Source: Candidatus Thiodiazotropha endolucinida
GTDB taxonomy: Bacteria; Pseudomonadota; Gammaproteobacteria; Chromatiales; Chromatiaceae
Direction of reading: 5' to 3'
Assembly (NCBI RefSeq): GCF_001715975.1
Contig: NZ_MARB01000005.1
Location: 1-64,000, forward strand
DNA length: 64,000 bases
Numbering within the stretch: position 1 is the stretch's first letter; every line of letters starts with the position of its first letter. Both the position numbers and the translations under genes were made by a program. The notes under the pieces were generated by a model that ran no database searches, was not told the DNA's origin, and saw only the letters and a list, made by a program, of their open reading frames with translations. Below are positions 34,835 to 42,470 of the stretch, in pieces.

Positions 34835-35980
34835 ATGAAGATCTACCTGGTCGGTGGTGCGGTGCGTGACCGGCTATTGGATCTGGTGGTCACTGAGCGT
34901 GACTGGGTGGTGGTCGGATCGACCCCTGATGAGATGCTGGTCGCCGGATTCCGGCGTGCCGACAGTGAGTTTCCTGTATTTCTGCATCCTGAAACCGGTG
35001 AGGAGTATGCCTTGGCGCGCACCGAGGTGAAGACAGCTGCGGGTTATAAAGGTTTTCAGGTCGATTATGGCCCGCATATCACGCTTGAACAGGACCTGCT
35101 GCGAAGAGATCTGACCATCAATGCCATGGCGATGACTGAGCATGGAGAGTTGATCGATATCTGCGGCGGGCGTGATGATCTCGACAGTGGCATGCTTCGC
35201 CATATTACGGACGCATTTACCGAGGATCCGGTACGTCTGCTGCGGATTGCGCGATTTGCCGCCAAGTTGGGTTGTTGGGGGTTTCGGGTGGCGCACGCTA
35301 CCCATGAACTGATGAAGAAGATGGCACTTTCAGATGACCTGATGAGCTTGAATGCGGAGCGTATTTGGCGGGAGATGAAGGGTGCATTCTCAACCCCGCA
35401 ACCCTGGCGCTTTTTTGAACTCCTGCATCGCTGTGGAGCACTCCAGCGGTTGCTTCCGGAGCTGGCTGAAGGGATGGTTTCAGGTGGCCATGGAGAAGAG
35501 ACAAGGGATGAATTTGCAGCACCACTGAAGCGGGTTGCAAATGAGAGTGAAGATCCCGTAGTTCGGTGTGGCGTGGCATTTTTCGACACCGTCTCGCGCC
35601 TCGCGCAGCCGGATCAATGGATGCGGCGACTGCGCATCGAAAAGGCAGGCCGGCAATTACTGCACGACTTGTTGCGATTCCATCGGCTCACCCGGGAACC
35701 GGAACAAGCTGAGCAAATACTCCGATTCGTGGCGACCCTCAATCCAAAGCGACAACCCGTGCGCTTTCGCCGCTTTTTTGCGGCATCGCACGGGTTATGG
35801 CCGCAGCAGGTGGAAAATCTGTTACCCAAATTGGAATATTCGGCTGAACTCCTGGGTTCGCCTATGCCTGAGGAACTGGTCCGTTCCGGACTGGAGGGGC
35901 AGGCACTGGGTGAAGCACTGTTTGCCTGGCGTGTGGTCAGATTGGAAGAGGTGATGAACCAAACCCGCGGGTCAAACTGA
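34835..35980 (+). CDS. cca: CCA tRNA nucleotidyltransferase
   Basis: A 381-residue class II CCA-adding enzyme. It shows G-G-A-V-R-D at 7-12, the metal-binding pair as Glu21 and Asp23 (E-R-D; E. coli has D-R-D), R-R-D-L-T-I-N-A-M-A near 90-99 and the E-D-P-x-R-x-L-R flap near 128-135. It adds or repairs the 3' CCA of tRNAs. E. coli Cca is about 412 residues with a C-terminal HD phosphohydrolase; here the region after about 215 lacks the H...HD...D pattern, so phosphatase activity is probably absent. Confidence 0.93.
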   Translation: MKIYLVGGAVRDRLLDLVVTERDWVVVGSTPDEMLVAGFRRADSEFPVFLHPETGEEYALARTEVKTAAGYKGFQVDYGPHITLEQDLLRRDLTINAMAMTEHGELIDICGGRDDLDSGMLRHITDAFTEDPVRLLRIARFAAKLGCWGFRVAHATHELMKKMALSDDLMSLNAERIWREMKGAFSTPQPWRFFELLHRCGALQRLLPELAEGMVSGGHGEETRDEFAAPLKRVANESEDPVVRCGVAFFDTVSRLAQPDQWMRRLRIEKAGRQLLHDLLRFHRLTREPEQAEQILRFVATLNPKRQPVRFRRFFAASHGLWPQQVENLLPKLEYSAELLGSPMPEELVRSGLEGQALGEALFAWRVVRLEEVMNQTRGSN

Positions 35981-36039
35981 CCGTAATTCCGGGTTCGTGA
36001 TAGAGTCTGTCTATGCAAGTCGAAGAGGAACAGCTGTCG

Positions 36040-37686
36040 ATGAACAAAGTCCCTGACATTGCCGGGGGTAATGATCGTCCGCAAGATAAATTAACCTGGA
36101 TCGAGGGTTTGATCGATTCGAAGCACTGGCCAAGCCTGAGAATCCTGTTTACCGGTAACCTGCTCCTGCCGATATCGATTTTGGGTGGCAGTGTCCTGGC
36201 AAGCCTATTTACTGTATTGATAATGTTCATTTATCAGCAGGGACGTTCCACATTGCAGGTTGTATTGCTGTTAAGCATAACGTTGACACTCTTTTCCCTG
36301 ATATTGGTGCTGATACGCCTTCGCAGTCAACTATTGCATCCACTGTCGTCGCTGGAACAATTCGTCAATCAGGTCTGTCAGGGCGAGCCGGTTGCCAGCA
36401 AGGGTCATGAACAGACCGGTGTGCTCAGCGGCATGGCCCGCGATATCGATAGTCTCAGCGAAGAGCTTACCGATATCTACGAGGATATGGAGGTTCGGGT
36501 GGCCCGCCAGACAGCACGACTTGCCCAGAAGACCACCTCCCTGCAAGTGTTATACGACGTGGCGGCGGGTATCAATCAGTCGGAAAATCTTGACGAGCTG
36601 CTGTTGGAGTATATGGGTGTCTTCAAGCGCATGGTAAACGCCCGTTCAGCCACTGTGCACCTGGTTTTGCAGGATGACCGGGTACGCCAGGTCGGCTGTA
36701 TCGACCTGCAGGGAAGGCTCTACAATGAACAGGAAATGCTGCCGATAAAACTCTGTCAGTGCGGCATCGCACTGTCACCGGGTGATATTCTCTGTAGCCA
36801 GGATGCCCGTGTCTGCTCCCGCAGAAATAACCGGACCATGTACGGGGCGAATGAGGTTGAGCGTGTATCGGTGCCTATGTGGTATCACGGTGACGTACTT
36901 GGATTCTATCATCTGTATGTGGACAAACCGGGCATCTACGACGGTCGGGAGGACGTGCTTGATATCCTGAACACCATTGGCAGTCATCTTGGTATGGCGG
37001 TCGCCAAACAGCGCTCGGACTCGGAAGCAAGGCGCTTGTCGATCGTCGAAGAGAGAACCTCATTGGCCCATGAACTGCATGACTCGTTGGCGCAAACCAT
37101 TGCCAGCTTGCGCTTTCAGGTACGTATGCTGGAGGAAACGCTGCAAAACGATCAGATCTCCGAGAAGGCAGTCCAGGAGGCGCAAAGAATTCACAACGGG
37201 CTGGACGAGGCCCATGACGAGTTAAGGGAGCTGATCAACAGCTTCCGGGCCCCCTTTGACCAACGGGGGTTGGTGCCGGCGCTGAGCAAGCTGGTAGAGC
37301 GTTTCAACCAGGAGACAGGCATATCTGCCTTCTTTCAACCCGATTGCCTTAAAACGGATTTGGATACCAGCCAGGAGATGCAGGCACTGCGAATTGTGCA
37401 GGAAGCGTTGGCTAATATTCGTAAACACGCCAAAGCCCACACAATCCGCGTTTTGTTACGTTGCCGCAGTCCGGGTAGTTATCTGATTCTAGTGGAGGAT
37501 GACGGTGTGGGTTTTGAGGGAGCAGTGCCGCAGGGAAATCCTGGAGAACACATCGGGCTATCTATTATGGAGGAGCGGGCCAGGCGAGTCGGTGGTGAAT
37601 TGTCGATCGAGAGTGAACCCGGTGAGGGTACCCGGGTAGAGTTGGTGATCCGCAATGAAAAAAATGAAGCAAGTCTACAGAGGTGA
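36040..37686 (+). CDS. NarX-family sensor histidine kinase with GAF domain
   Basis: About 548 residues from ATG 36040, chosen for its gagga ribosome site; ATG 36013 has none. Two membrane helices (about residues 35-65 and 68-92) enclose only a few residues, so the periplasmic nitrate-sensing domain of NarX is missing. HAMP (about 92-145), a coiled coil, a GAF-like domain (about 170-310) with several Cys, HisKA_3 with H-E-L-H-D-S-L-A-Q (near 344-352) and a HATPase domain follow. Signal detection is therefore probably cytoplasmic. It forms an operon with the NarL-type regulator 6 bases downstream. Confidence 0.9.
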   Translation: MNKVPDIAGGNDRPQDKLTWIEGLIDSKHWPSLRILFTGNLLLPISILGGSVLASLFTVLIMFIYQQGRSTLQVVLLLSITLTLFSLILVLIRLRSQLLHPLSSLEQFVNQVCQGEPVASKGHEQTGVLSGMARDIDSLSEELTDIYEDMEVRVARQTARLAQKTTSLQVLYDVAAGINQSENLDELLLEYMGVFKRMVNARSATVHLVLQDDRVRQVGCIDLQGRLYNEQEMLPIKLCQCGIALSPGDILCSQDARVCSRRNNRTMYGANEVERVSVPMWYHGDVLGFYHLYVDKPGIYDGREDVLDILNTIGSHLGMAVAKQRSDSEARRLSIVEERTSLAHELHDSLAQTIASLRFQVRMLEETLQNDQISEKAVQEAQRIHNGLDEAHDELRELINSFRAPFDQRGLVPALSKLVERFNQETGISAFFQPDCLKTDLDTSQEMQALRIVQEALANIRKHAKAHTIRVLLRCRSPGSYLILVEDDGVGFEGAVPQGNPGEHIGLSIMEERARRVGGELSIESEPGEGTRVELVIRNEKNEASLQR

Positions 37687-37692
37687 AACAAG

Positions 37693-38343
37693 ATGCGGGT
37701 ATTACTGATAGATGATCACGCCCTTTTCCGAATCGGCTTGCAGGAGCTGCTGGAGCGTCGTGGCATCGATGTCATCGCCATTGGCGATTGCCTGAAGGGG
37801 ATAGAGACTGTGGCGACGGAGCGTCCGGATGTGGTGCTTCTCGATATGCGTATGCCTGACATGACCGGCACCGAGGTGTTGAGCGTACTGCGTAAGCACT
37901 ATCCGGATATGCCAATCAGCATGCTGACGACCAGCCGTGAGGAGTCGGATGTCATTGAGGCCCTGCAAAATGGCGCCCAGGGTTATCTGTTGAAGGATAT
38001 GGAACCCAATGAATTGATTGATGCGCTGCAGCAGATTAAACAGGGACAGACGGTTGTGGCAAAGGAGCTGACCGGCGTATTGGCTAAGGCGGTACAGGGA
38101 GAAAGTCAAAGCAGCTCACCACAGACCTCTTCATTGGATGAGCTGACGCCCCGCGAACGGGAGATCCTTTGCCACTTGGCTGAGGGCCAGAGCAATAAGG
38201 TCATCGCCCGCAATCTGGGTATTTCTGACGGTACGGTAAAGTTACACGTAAAAGCGATACTGCGTAAACTGGAGGTCCACTCCAGGGTTGAGGCAGCAGT
38301 GATCGCAGTCGAGCAGAATCTCTGTTCGCGTGGGCAACTTTGA
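37693..38343 (+). CDS. NarL/FixJ-family response regulator
   Basis: A 216-residue regulator. The receiver domain has Asp residues near 8-9 and the phospho-acceptor Asp near 54 in L-L-D-M-R-M-P-D-M. A LuxR-type helix-turn-helix occupies about 150-210 (L-T-P-R-E-R-E-I-L-C and T-V-K-L-H-V-K-A-I-L-R-K-L). It is the cognate partner of the kinase encoded just upstream. Targets are unknown; given the neighbours, electron-acceptor or sulfur metabolism is possible. A 7-nt microsatellite follows 32 bases after the stop. Confidence 0.94.
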   Translation: MRVLLIDDHALFRIGLQELLERRGIDVIAIGDCLKGIETVATERPDVVLLDMRMPDMTGTEVLSVLRKHYPDMPISMLTTSREESDVIEALQNGAQGYLLKDMEPNELIDALQQIKQGQTVVAKELTGVLAKAVQGESQSSSPQTSSLDELTPREREILCHLAEGQSNKVIARNLGISDGTVKLHVKAILRKLEVHSRVEAAVIAVEQNLCSRGQL

Positions 38344-38375
38344 CCTGTGCCATGCATGACATATATCAGGGCATG

Positions 38376-38452
38376 AAAACAGAAAACAGAAAACAGAAAA
38401 CAGAAAACAGAAAACAGAAAACAGAAAACAGAAAACAGAAAACAGAAAACAG
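38376..38452 (+). repeat. 7-nt microsatellite, 11 copies of AAAACAG
   Basis: Eleven perfect copies of AAAACAG run from 38376 to 38452 between the NarL-type gene and the rhodanese gene. The tract is not inside a called gene. Such arrays change length by slipped-strand synthesis. Copy number may differ between strains or assemblies. Confidence 0.95.
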
Positions 38453-38579
38453 GTTTTTCTGTCATCTACAATTTCAATCGTTTCAATCGAGGGAAAATAG
38501 CGGAACGTCTCTATACGGCAGGAACCCCCGCACCAATCCGGAGTTTCATGACATTGCCGGACGAAAACATAGTCTCAGC

Positions 38580-38610
38580 AGAGCCTATTGGATCAGTGTT
38601 AACAGGCCCT
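38580..38610 (+). repeat. Dispersed 31-nt palindromic repeat, copy 3
   Basis: Right arm ACAGGCCCT is intact, the left arm has diverged (AGAGCCTAT), and the centre TGGATCAGTGTTA matches the other copies with few changes. It lies 10 bases before the rhodanese ATG and so includes its leader. Confidence 0.75.
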
Positions 38611-38620
38611 AGAAAGATAG

Positions 38621-39088
38621 ATGAAAAACTTCTTAAATTTGATCAGTGATAGTCTCACCGATGTCAAAGAGATAATGCCTTGGGATCTGGAAGAACGGAT
38701 GCAGGTCAACCCCGGGTTACTGATTGTCGATGTGCGTGAACCCTATGAATATGATGCAATGCATATCGAGGGTTCGCTCGCTGTACCCCGAGGTATTCTC
38801 GAATCGGCATGTGAATGGGACTATGAGGAGACGGTTCCGGAACTGGTGAATGCGCGGCAGCGTGAAATCGTCGTTGTCTGCCGCTCCGGTTATCGCAGTG
38901 TACTCGCTGCCTTTTCAATGCATGTGCTCGGTTATGATAATGTTGTCTCCCTGAAAACAGGGCTTCGGGGTTGGAACGACTATGAACAACCCCTTGTGAA
39001 CAGGCAGGGCAAGGCGGTAGAAATCGAGCAGGCCGATGACTATTTCACACCCAAGCTACGCGAGGATCAGCTCAGACCAAAGGTCTAA
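38621..39088 (+). CDS. Rhodanese-like sulfurtransferase
   Basis: A 155-residue protein with one rhodanese domain. Its active-site loop C-R-S-G-Y-R starts at Cys87, preceded by the conserved D-V-R-E-P-Y-E-Y-D motif near 37-45. It would carry a persulfide and pass sulfur to other proteins. A 25-residue N-terminal extension precedes the domain and a charged tail follows it. It has no signal peptide, so it is cytoplasmic. Located 1.8 kb from the rhd-tusA-dsrE2 cluster, so it probably joins the same sulfur-transfer network. Confidence 0.92.
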   Translation: MKNFLNLISDSLTDVKEIMPWDLEERMQVNPGLLIVDVREPYEYDAMHIEGSLAVPRGILESACEWDYEETVPELVNARQREIVVVCRSGYRSVLAAFSMHVLGYDNVVSLKTGLRGWNDYEQPLVNRQGKAVEIEQADDYFTPKLREDQLRPKV

Positions 39089-39129
39089 CGGTGCCCACCC
39101 AGCAGAGACCAGGTGGCGCTTGCAACATG

Positions 39130-39220
39130 CGTAGGGTGCGGCTTGCCGCACCGAAACTATCTGAAATCCCTCCATTGTGCTGTTTGAACAGGTAACTGGT
39201 GCGGCAAGCCGCACCCTACG
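39130..39220. repeat. 23-bp inverted repeat, each arm also palindromic
   Basis: Arms at 39130-39152 and 39198-39220 are perfect inverted copies, and each contains GGTGCGGC-TT-GCCGCACC, itself a hairpin. The element sits between the ends of the convergent rhodanese and cysG genes and could act as a bidirectional terminator or be a REP-like insertion. Confidence 0.85.
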
Positions 39221-39250
39221 TTAGCCTTCATGTTCGATCGACTGGTATGT

Positions 39251-40675
39251 TCAATAGTCGACCGGCGATGTGGCGCCCTGTTCCGAATGGGGCGGCGCTT
39301 CATACCACGCGAGTTTTTCCTGCAGCTCCACGACACGGCCGACGATGATCAGGGTTGGCGGTTTTGGGCGTTCCCGTTCGACGATATCCATAATCGTATC
39401 AAGCGTGCCTGTGAATACCCGTTGCATATGTGTTGTGCCCTGTTGAACCAATGCGATAGGCATTTCCCCGCCGACACCATGATTCTGCAGTTCTCGACAG
39501 ATGATAGGCAGGCCAACCAGGCCCATATAGAAGACAATGGTCTGGCTCGGTTGTGCAAGCATTTCCCAGTTGATATTCATACTGCCGTCTTTCAGATGAC
39601 CGGTAACAAATGTCACCGACTGGGCGTAGTCTCTGTGAGTCAGGGGTATGCCTGCATAGGAGGCGCAGCCGGAGGCGGCGGTTATGCCTGGTATTACCTG
39701 GAAAGGGACCCCCTCTGCGGCCAGGGTGTCGATCTCCTCACCGCCGCGTCCGAAAATAAAAGGGTCTCCACCTTTCAGTCGCAATACCCGCTTACCCTGC
39801 TTGGCGAGTTTTGCGAGCAGTTGGTTGATCTCTTCCTGGCGCATGGTGTGTTTGTCACGCTCTTTACCGACGTAGATGTGCTCTGCGTCATGACGGGTCA
39901 TATCGAGAATTGGTTTAGCCACCAGGCGGTCATAGATAACCACGTCTGCCTGTTGCATCAAACGCAGGGCGCGGAAAGTCAGCAGATCCGGGTCGCCGGG
40001 ACCGGCGCCGACCAGATAGACCTCTCCCGTCTCTTCGGCTGAAATGGGTATACTCAGTGCCTTTTCCATCAATTGGTCGGCTTCGTCTTCATGACCGGAG
40101 AATATCCGTTCAGCAACTCCCCCCTGGAGAATGCGGTCCCAGAACAGCCGCCTCTCCGCGGGCTCTGCGAAGCGCTCCTTTACCCGTTGTCGAAAGCGAT
40201 TGCAGAGTTGTGCCAGGCGGCCATAACCAGCAGGTATCAAGGATTCGAGACGGGAGCGGATCAGACGCGCCAGGACGGGTGAGGCGCCACCCGTTGAAAT
40301 TGCGGCGACAACCGGTGAGCGATCGATGATTGAGGGTACGATGAAACTGCACAGTTCTGGTTGATCGACCACATTGACCGGTATGCGCAGATTGCCGGCT
40401 ATCTCGGCTATGTGCCGGTTTACCGCAGAGTCATTGGTGGCCGCGATGGCGAGATGTTGCCCTGACAAGTCCTCATCCCGGAACTCTCTGGCCAGGTGTG
40501 TGTATCGACCCATATCACGCCAGGTGGTGAGGTTATGGCATAGATCGGGGGAGATCAGAGTCACATCGGCACCCGATCTCAGCAGTAGCGCCGTTTTTCT
40601 TTCAGCAATGGCCCCACCCCCCACGACCAGGCAGGAGCGATTCTTCAGATTGAGGAAAATAGGGAAAAATTCCAT
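39251..40675 (-). CDS. cysG: Siroheme synthase CysG
   Basis: A 474-residue bifunctional enzyme. The N-terminal part has the NAD-binding V-V-G-G-G-A-I-A-E-R-K motif (near 18-28) of precorrin-2 dehydrogenase/sirohydrochlorin ferrochelatase. The C-terminal SUMT domain starts at V-Y-L-V-G-A-G-P-G-D-P-D-L-L-T near 218-232 and contains L-K-G-G-D-P-F-I-F-G-R-G-G-E. It makes siroheme from uroporphyrinogen III. Length matches E. coli CysG (457). In sulfur oxidisers siroheme serves reverse dissimilatory sulfite reductase, which fits the neighbouring sulfur genes; assimilatory use is also possible. Confidence 0.96.
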   Translation of the reverse strand: MEFFPIFLNLKNRSCLVVGGGAIAERKTALLLRSGADVTLISPDLCHNLTTWRDMGRYTHLAREFRDEDLSGQHLAIAATNDSAVNRHIAEIAGNLRIPVNVVDQPELCSFIVPSIIDRSPVVAAISTGGASPVLARLIRSRLESLIPAGYGRLAQLCNRFRQRVKERFAEPAERRLFWDRILQGGVAERIFSGHEDEADQLMEKALSIPISAEETGEVYLVGAGPGDPDLLTFRALRLMQQADVVIYDRLVAKPILDMTRHDAEHIYVGKERDKHTMRQEEINQLLAKLAKQGKRVLRLKGGDPFIFGRGGEEIDTLAAEGVPFQVIPGITAASGCASYAGIPLTHRDYAQSVTFVTGHLKDGSMNINWEMLAQPSQTIVFYMGLVGLPIICRELQNHGVGGEMPIALVQQGTTHMQRVFTGTLDTIMDIVERERPKPPTLIIVGRVVELQEKLAWYEAPPHSEQGATSPVDY

Positions 40676-40856
40676 AATAAAATCAACCAGATAGTGTAAT
40701 AATTGTCGAGTTTGGTTTTGTTGGCCCTGACTCTAACATGACTCAATCACCCTGAAAAACCTAAGCTTAACTGAGGTAATATAACTTGCAATATTTAAAC
40801 ACATTAATATACTAATTAACCCTGTTATTAGTTTTGAAAAGGCGAAACGGCAAGTG

Positions 40857-41183
40857 ATGATTAAGGAAATTGATGCTCACGATCTTCAGGCCCGTATCAA
40901 CGAGGGCGATGACTTCCTGCTGCTGGATATCCGTAGCGCGGGTGAAATCGCTCAGGGGGTACTGCCCGATGCAGAACATCTGCCGATGCATCTAATACCT
41001 TTGAAAATCAGCGATTTGCCAAAAGACAAAGCGATCATTCTCTACTGTCACAGCGGAGCGCGTTCCTATCATGCATGTGCCTATCTGGCCCAGCAGGGAT
41101 TCCAGAACGCAATCAATCTGCGCGGTGGCATATTGGGATGGGCAAGATCGGGCTTTCAACTGGCCGCCAGACTGGCGAGTTAG
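40857..41183 (+). CDS. Rhodanese-like sulfurtransferase of the rhd-tusA-dsrE2 cluster
   Basis: A 108-residue single-domain rhodanese (ATG 40857; GTG 40854 one codon earlier). The active loop C-H-S-G-A-R starts at Cys64, after L-L-D-I-R-S-A-G-E near 22-30. No signal peptide. Its order with tusA and dsrE2 downstream is a known cluster of sulfur-oxidising bacteria in which the rhodanese loads sulfane sulfur onto TusA. The 151-base gap to tusA may hold a separate promoter. Confidence 0.92.
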   Translation: MIKEIDAHDLQARINEGDDFLLLDIRSAGEIAQGVLPDAEHLPMHLIPLKISDLPKDKAIILYCHSGARSYHACAYLAQQGFQNAINLRGGILGWARSGFQLAARLAS

Positions 41184-41334
41184 TTATCGACACAGGCTAT
41201 CGGTGATAGTGCAGTATTCATTGACGTTCGGACCGCCCGGTCACTTGCGTTTGTCAGACGCATGACATATAAAGGTCCGTCTGTTTATTAACGACAAACA
41301 TAACCACATTAAGATTATAGCTGGAGGTCATACC

Positions 41335-41565
41335 ATGGCAGATTTTGATCAAGAACTGGACGCAAGCGGGCTCAATTGTCCACTGCCTATTCTGCGTGCT
41401 AAGAAAACCCTGAATGGTATGGAATCCGGCAAAGTGTTGCACATCATCGCTACCGATCCAGGTTCAGTGAAGGATTTTGAGGCGTTCGCCAACCAGACCG
41501 GCAATGAGTTGATGGAGTCTAAAGAGGTCGGCGGTAAATTTGAATTTCTGATCAAGAAGGCCTGA
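41335..41565 (+). CDS. tusA: TusA-family sulfur carrier
   Basis: A 76-residue protein with the family signature L-N-C-P-L-P-I-L at 13-20; Cys15 carries the persulfide. The second half has the usual beta-strand and D-P-G-S motif. A ctggaggt ribosome site lies 9 bases before ATG. In sulfur oxidisers TusA delivers sulfur to the Dsr or sHdr pathway. Between rhd and dsrE2, 25 bases before the latter, so surely the same operon as dsrE2. A housekeeping role in tRNA thiolation is less likely in this context. Confidence 0.95.
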   Translation: MADFDQELDASGLNCPLPILRAKKTLNGMESGKVLHIIATDPGSVKDFEAFANQTGNELMESKEVGGKFEFLIKKA

Positions 41566-41590
41566 TTGGAGTTATTCAGGAGACAACACA

Positions 41591-42073
41591 ATGTCAGACG
41601 AAAAAAAGTTAGCCATAATCGCAACGAAAGGTTCCCTTGATTGGGCGTATCCTCCGTTTATTCTGGCCTCTACCGCTGCCGCCCTTGGCTATGACACTGA
41701 AATATTTTTTACTTTCTATGGTCTGCAGCTTCTAAAAAAGAATCTCGACCTGGAGGTCACGCCACTGGGAAATCCCGGTATGCCGATGCCGATGGGTATG
41801 GATAAGTGGTTTCCGGTACTGGGTCTGGCTCTGCCGGGAATGCAGGGCATGATGACCGGTATGATGAAGAAAAAGATGGCCTCCAAAGGGGTAGCGGATC
41901 TCACCGAATTACGCGAGCTTTGCCAGGAAGCCGAAGTCAAGCTGATTGCCTGTCAAATGACGGTCGATCTGTTTGAGATGAACACCAGCGAGTTTATAGA
42001 CGGTATCGAATATGCGGGTGCCGCACGCTTCTTTGAATTTGCAGGTACCAGTGATATCTGCCTTTACATCTAA
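41591..42073 (+). CDS. dsrE2: DsrE2-type sulfurtransferase (DsrE/F/H family)
   Basis: A 160-residue protein with the DsrE fold: N-terminal L-A-I-I-A-T-K-G-S-L, a Gly/Met/Pro-rich middle (about 60-95; G-M-P-M-P-M-G-M), and the conserved Cys121 in L-I-A-C-Q-M-T-V-D-L; Cys111 is ten residues earlier. The Met-rich region may associate with the membrane. DsrE2 proteins exchange sulfur with rhodanese and TusA. A gagacaac leader precedes the ATG, and a strong terminator follows, so it closes the operon. Confidence 0.94.
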   Translation: MSDEKKLAIIATKGSLDWAYPPFILASTAAALGYDTEIFFTFYGLQLLKKNLDLEVTPLGNPGMPMPMGMDKWFPVLGLALPGMQGMMTGMMKKKMASKGVADLTELRELCQEAEVKLIACQMTVDLFEMNTSEFIDGIEYAGAARFFEFAGTSDICLYI

Positions 42074-42096
42074 TCCGTTGTAAAATGCAGTCACGG

Positions 42097-42127
42097 CGCC
42101 GCCCCACAAGGGCGGCGTTTTTTTTTT
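42097..42127 (+). terminator. Rho-independent terminator after dsrE2
   Basis: An 8-bp GC stem (CGCCGCCC with GGGCGGCG), a CACAA loop and a run of about ten T. It lies 24 bases after the dsrE2 stop. Confidence 0.92.
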
Positions 42128-42175
42128 GGCGCAAAAAAGATTCTACCCCTGATTGGGGGGGATAGATGAAAGAAC

Positions 42176-42381
42176 AAGCCGCAAATGGACGCTAATCACC
42201 GCAAATAAAACGCAAATTGTCTGCCAAGGAAACCGACCAACGAATATCAAACCAAATGCCAAGGATTCTGAAATCTTAGGAATTCTTGATTTAATTTATA
42301 AGGTAATGGATTGCTTGGTAACCACGCATATTGTCATACCATTTGCGATATTTTGCGGTGATTAGCGTCCATTTGCGGCTT
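42176..42381. repeat. 206-bp element with perfect 30-bp terminal inverted repeats
   Basis: The arms 42176-42205 and 42352-42381 are exact inverted complements over 30 bases (outer end AAGCCGCAAATGGACGC). The 146-base interior has no convincing gene; it holds further GCAAAT words. A related but degenerate stretch is at 58218-58398. This is the size and shape of a MITE-like non-autonomous element. Confidence 0.85.
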
Positions 42382-42412
42382 TTCTTTTACGTTGTATCGA
42401 TCTGCGGAAAAG

Positions 42413-42446
42413 GTAAAAAAAAGCCCCGAGCGGGTACCCGGGGCTT
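42413..42446 (-). terminator. Rho-independent terminator of the FadL gene
   Basis: Read on the minus strand: an 8-bp stem AAGCCCCG / CGGGGCTT with an inner CGGGTACCCG palindrome, followed by a run of eight T. It lies 25 bases after the fadL stop. Confidence 0.88.
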
Positions 42447-42470
42447 GATGTTAAAGTAAACGGTGTCTGC

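Noticed and set aside
38376-38452. Coding reading of the 7-nt microsatellite (frame 38340-38612)
   Set aside because: The translated product is a low-complexity K-T-E-N-R-K-Q repeat followed by unrelated sequence, with no ribosome site; the tract is better seen as intergenic.
39230-40042. 270-residue rightward frame
   Set aside because: Antisense to the well conserved SUMT domain of cysG.
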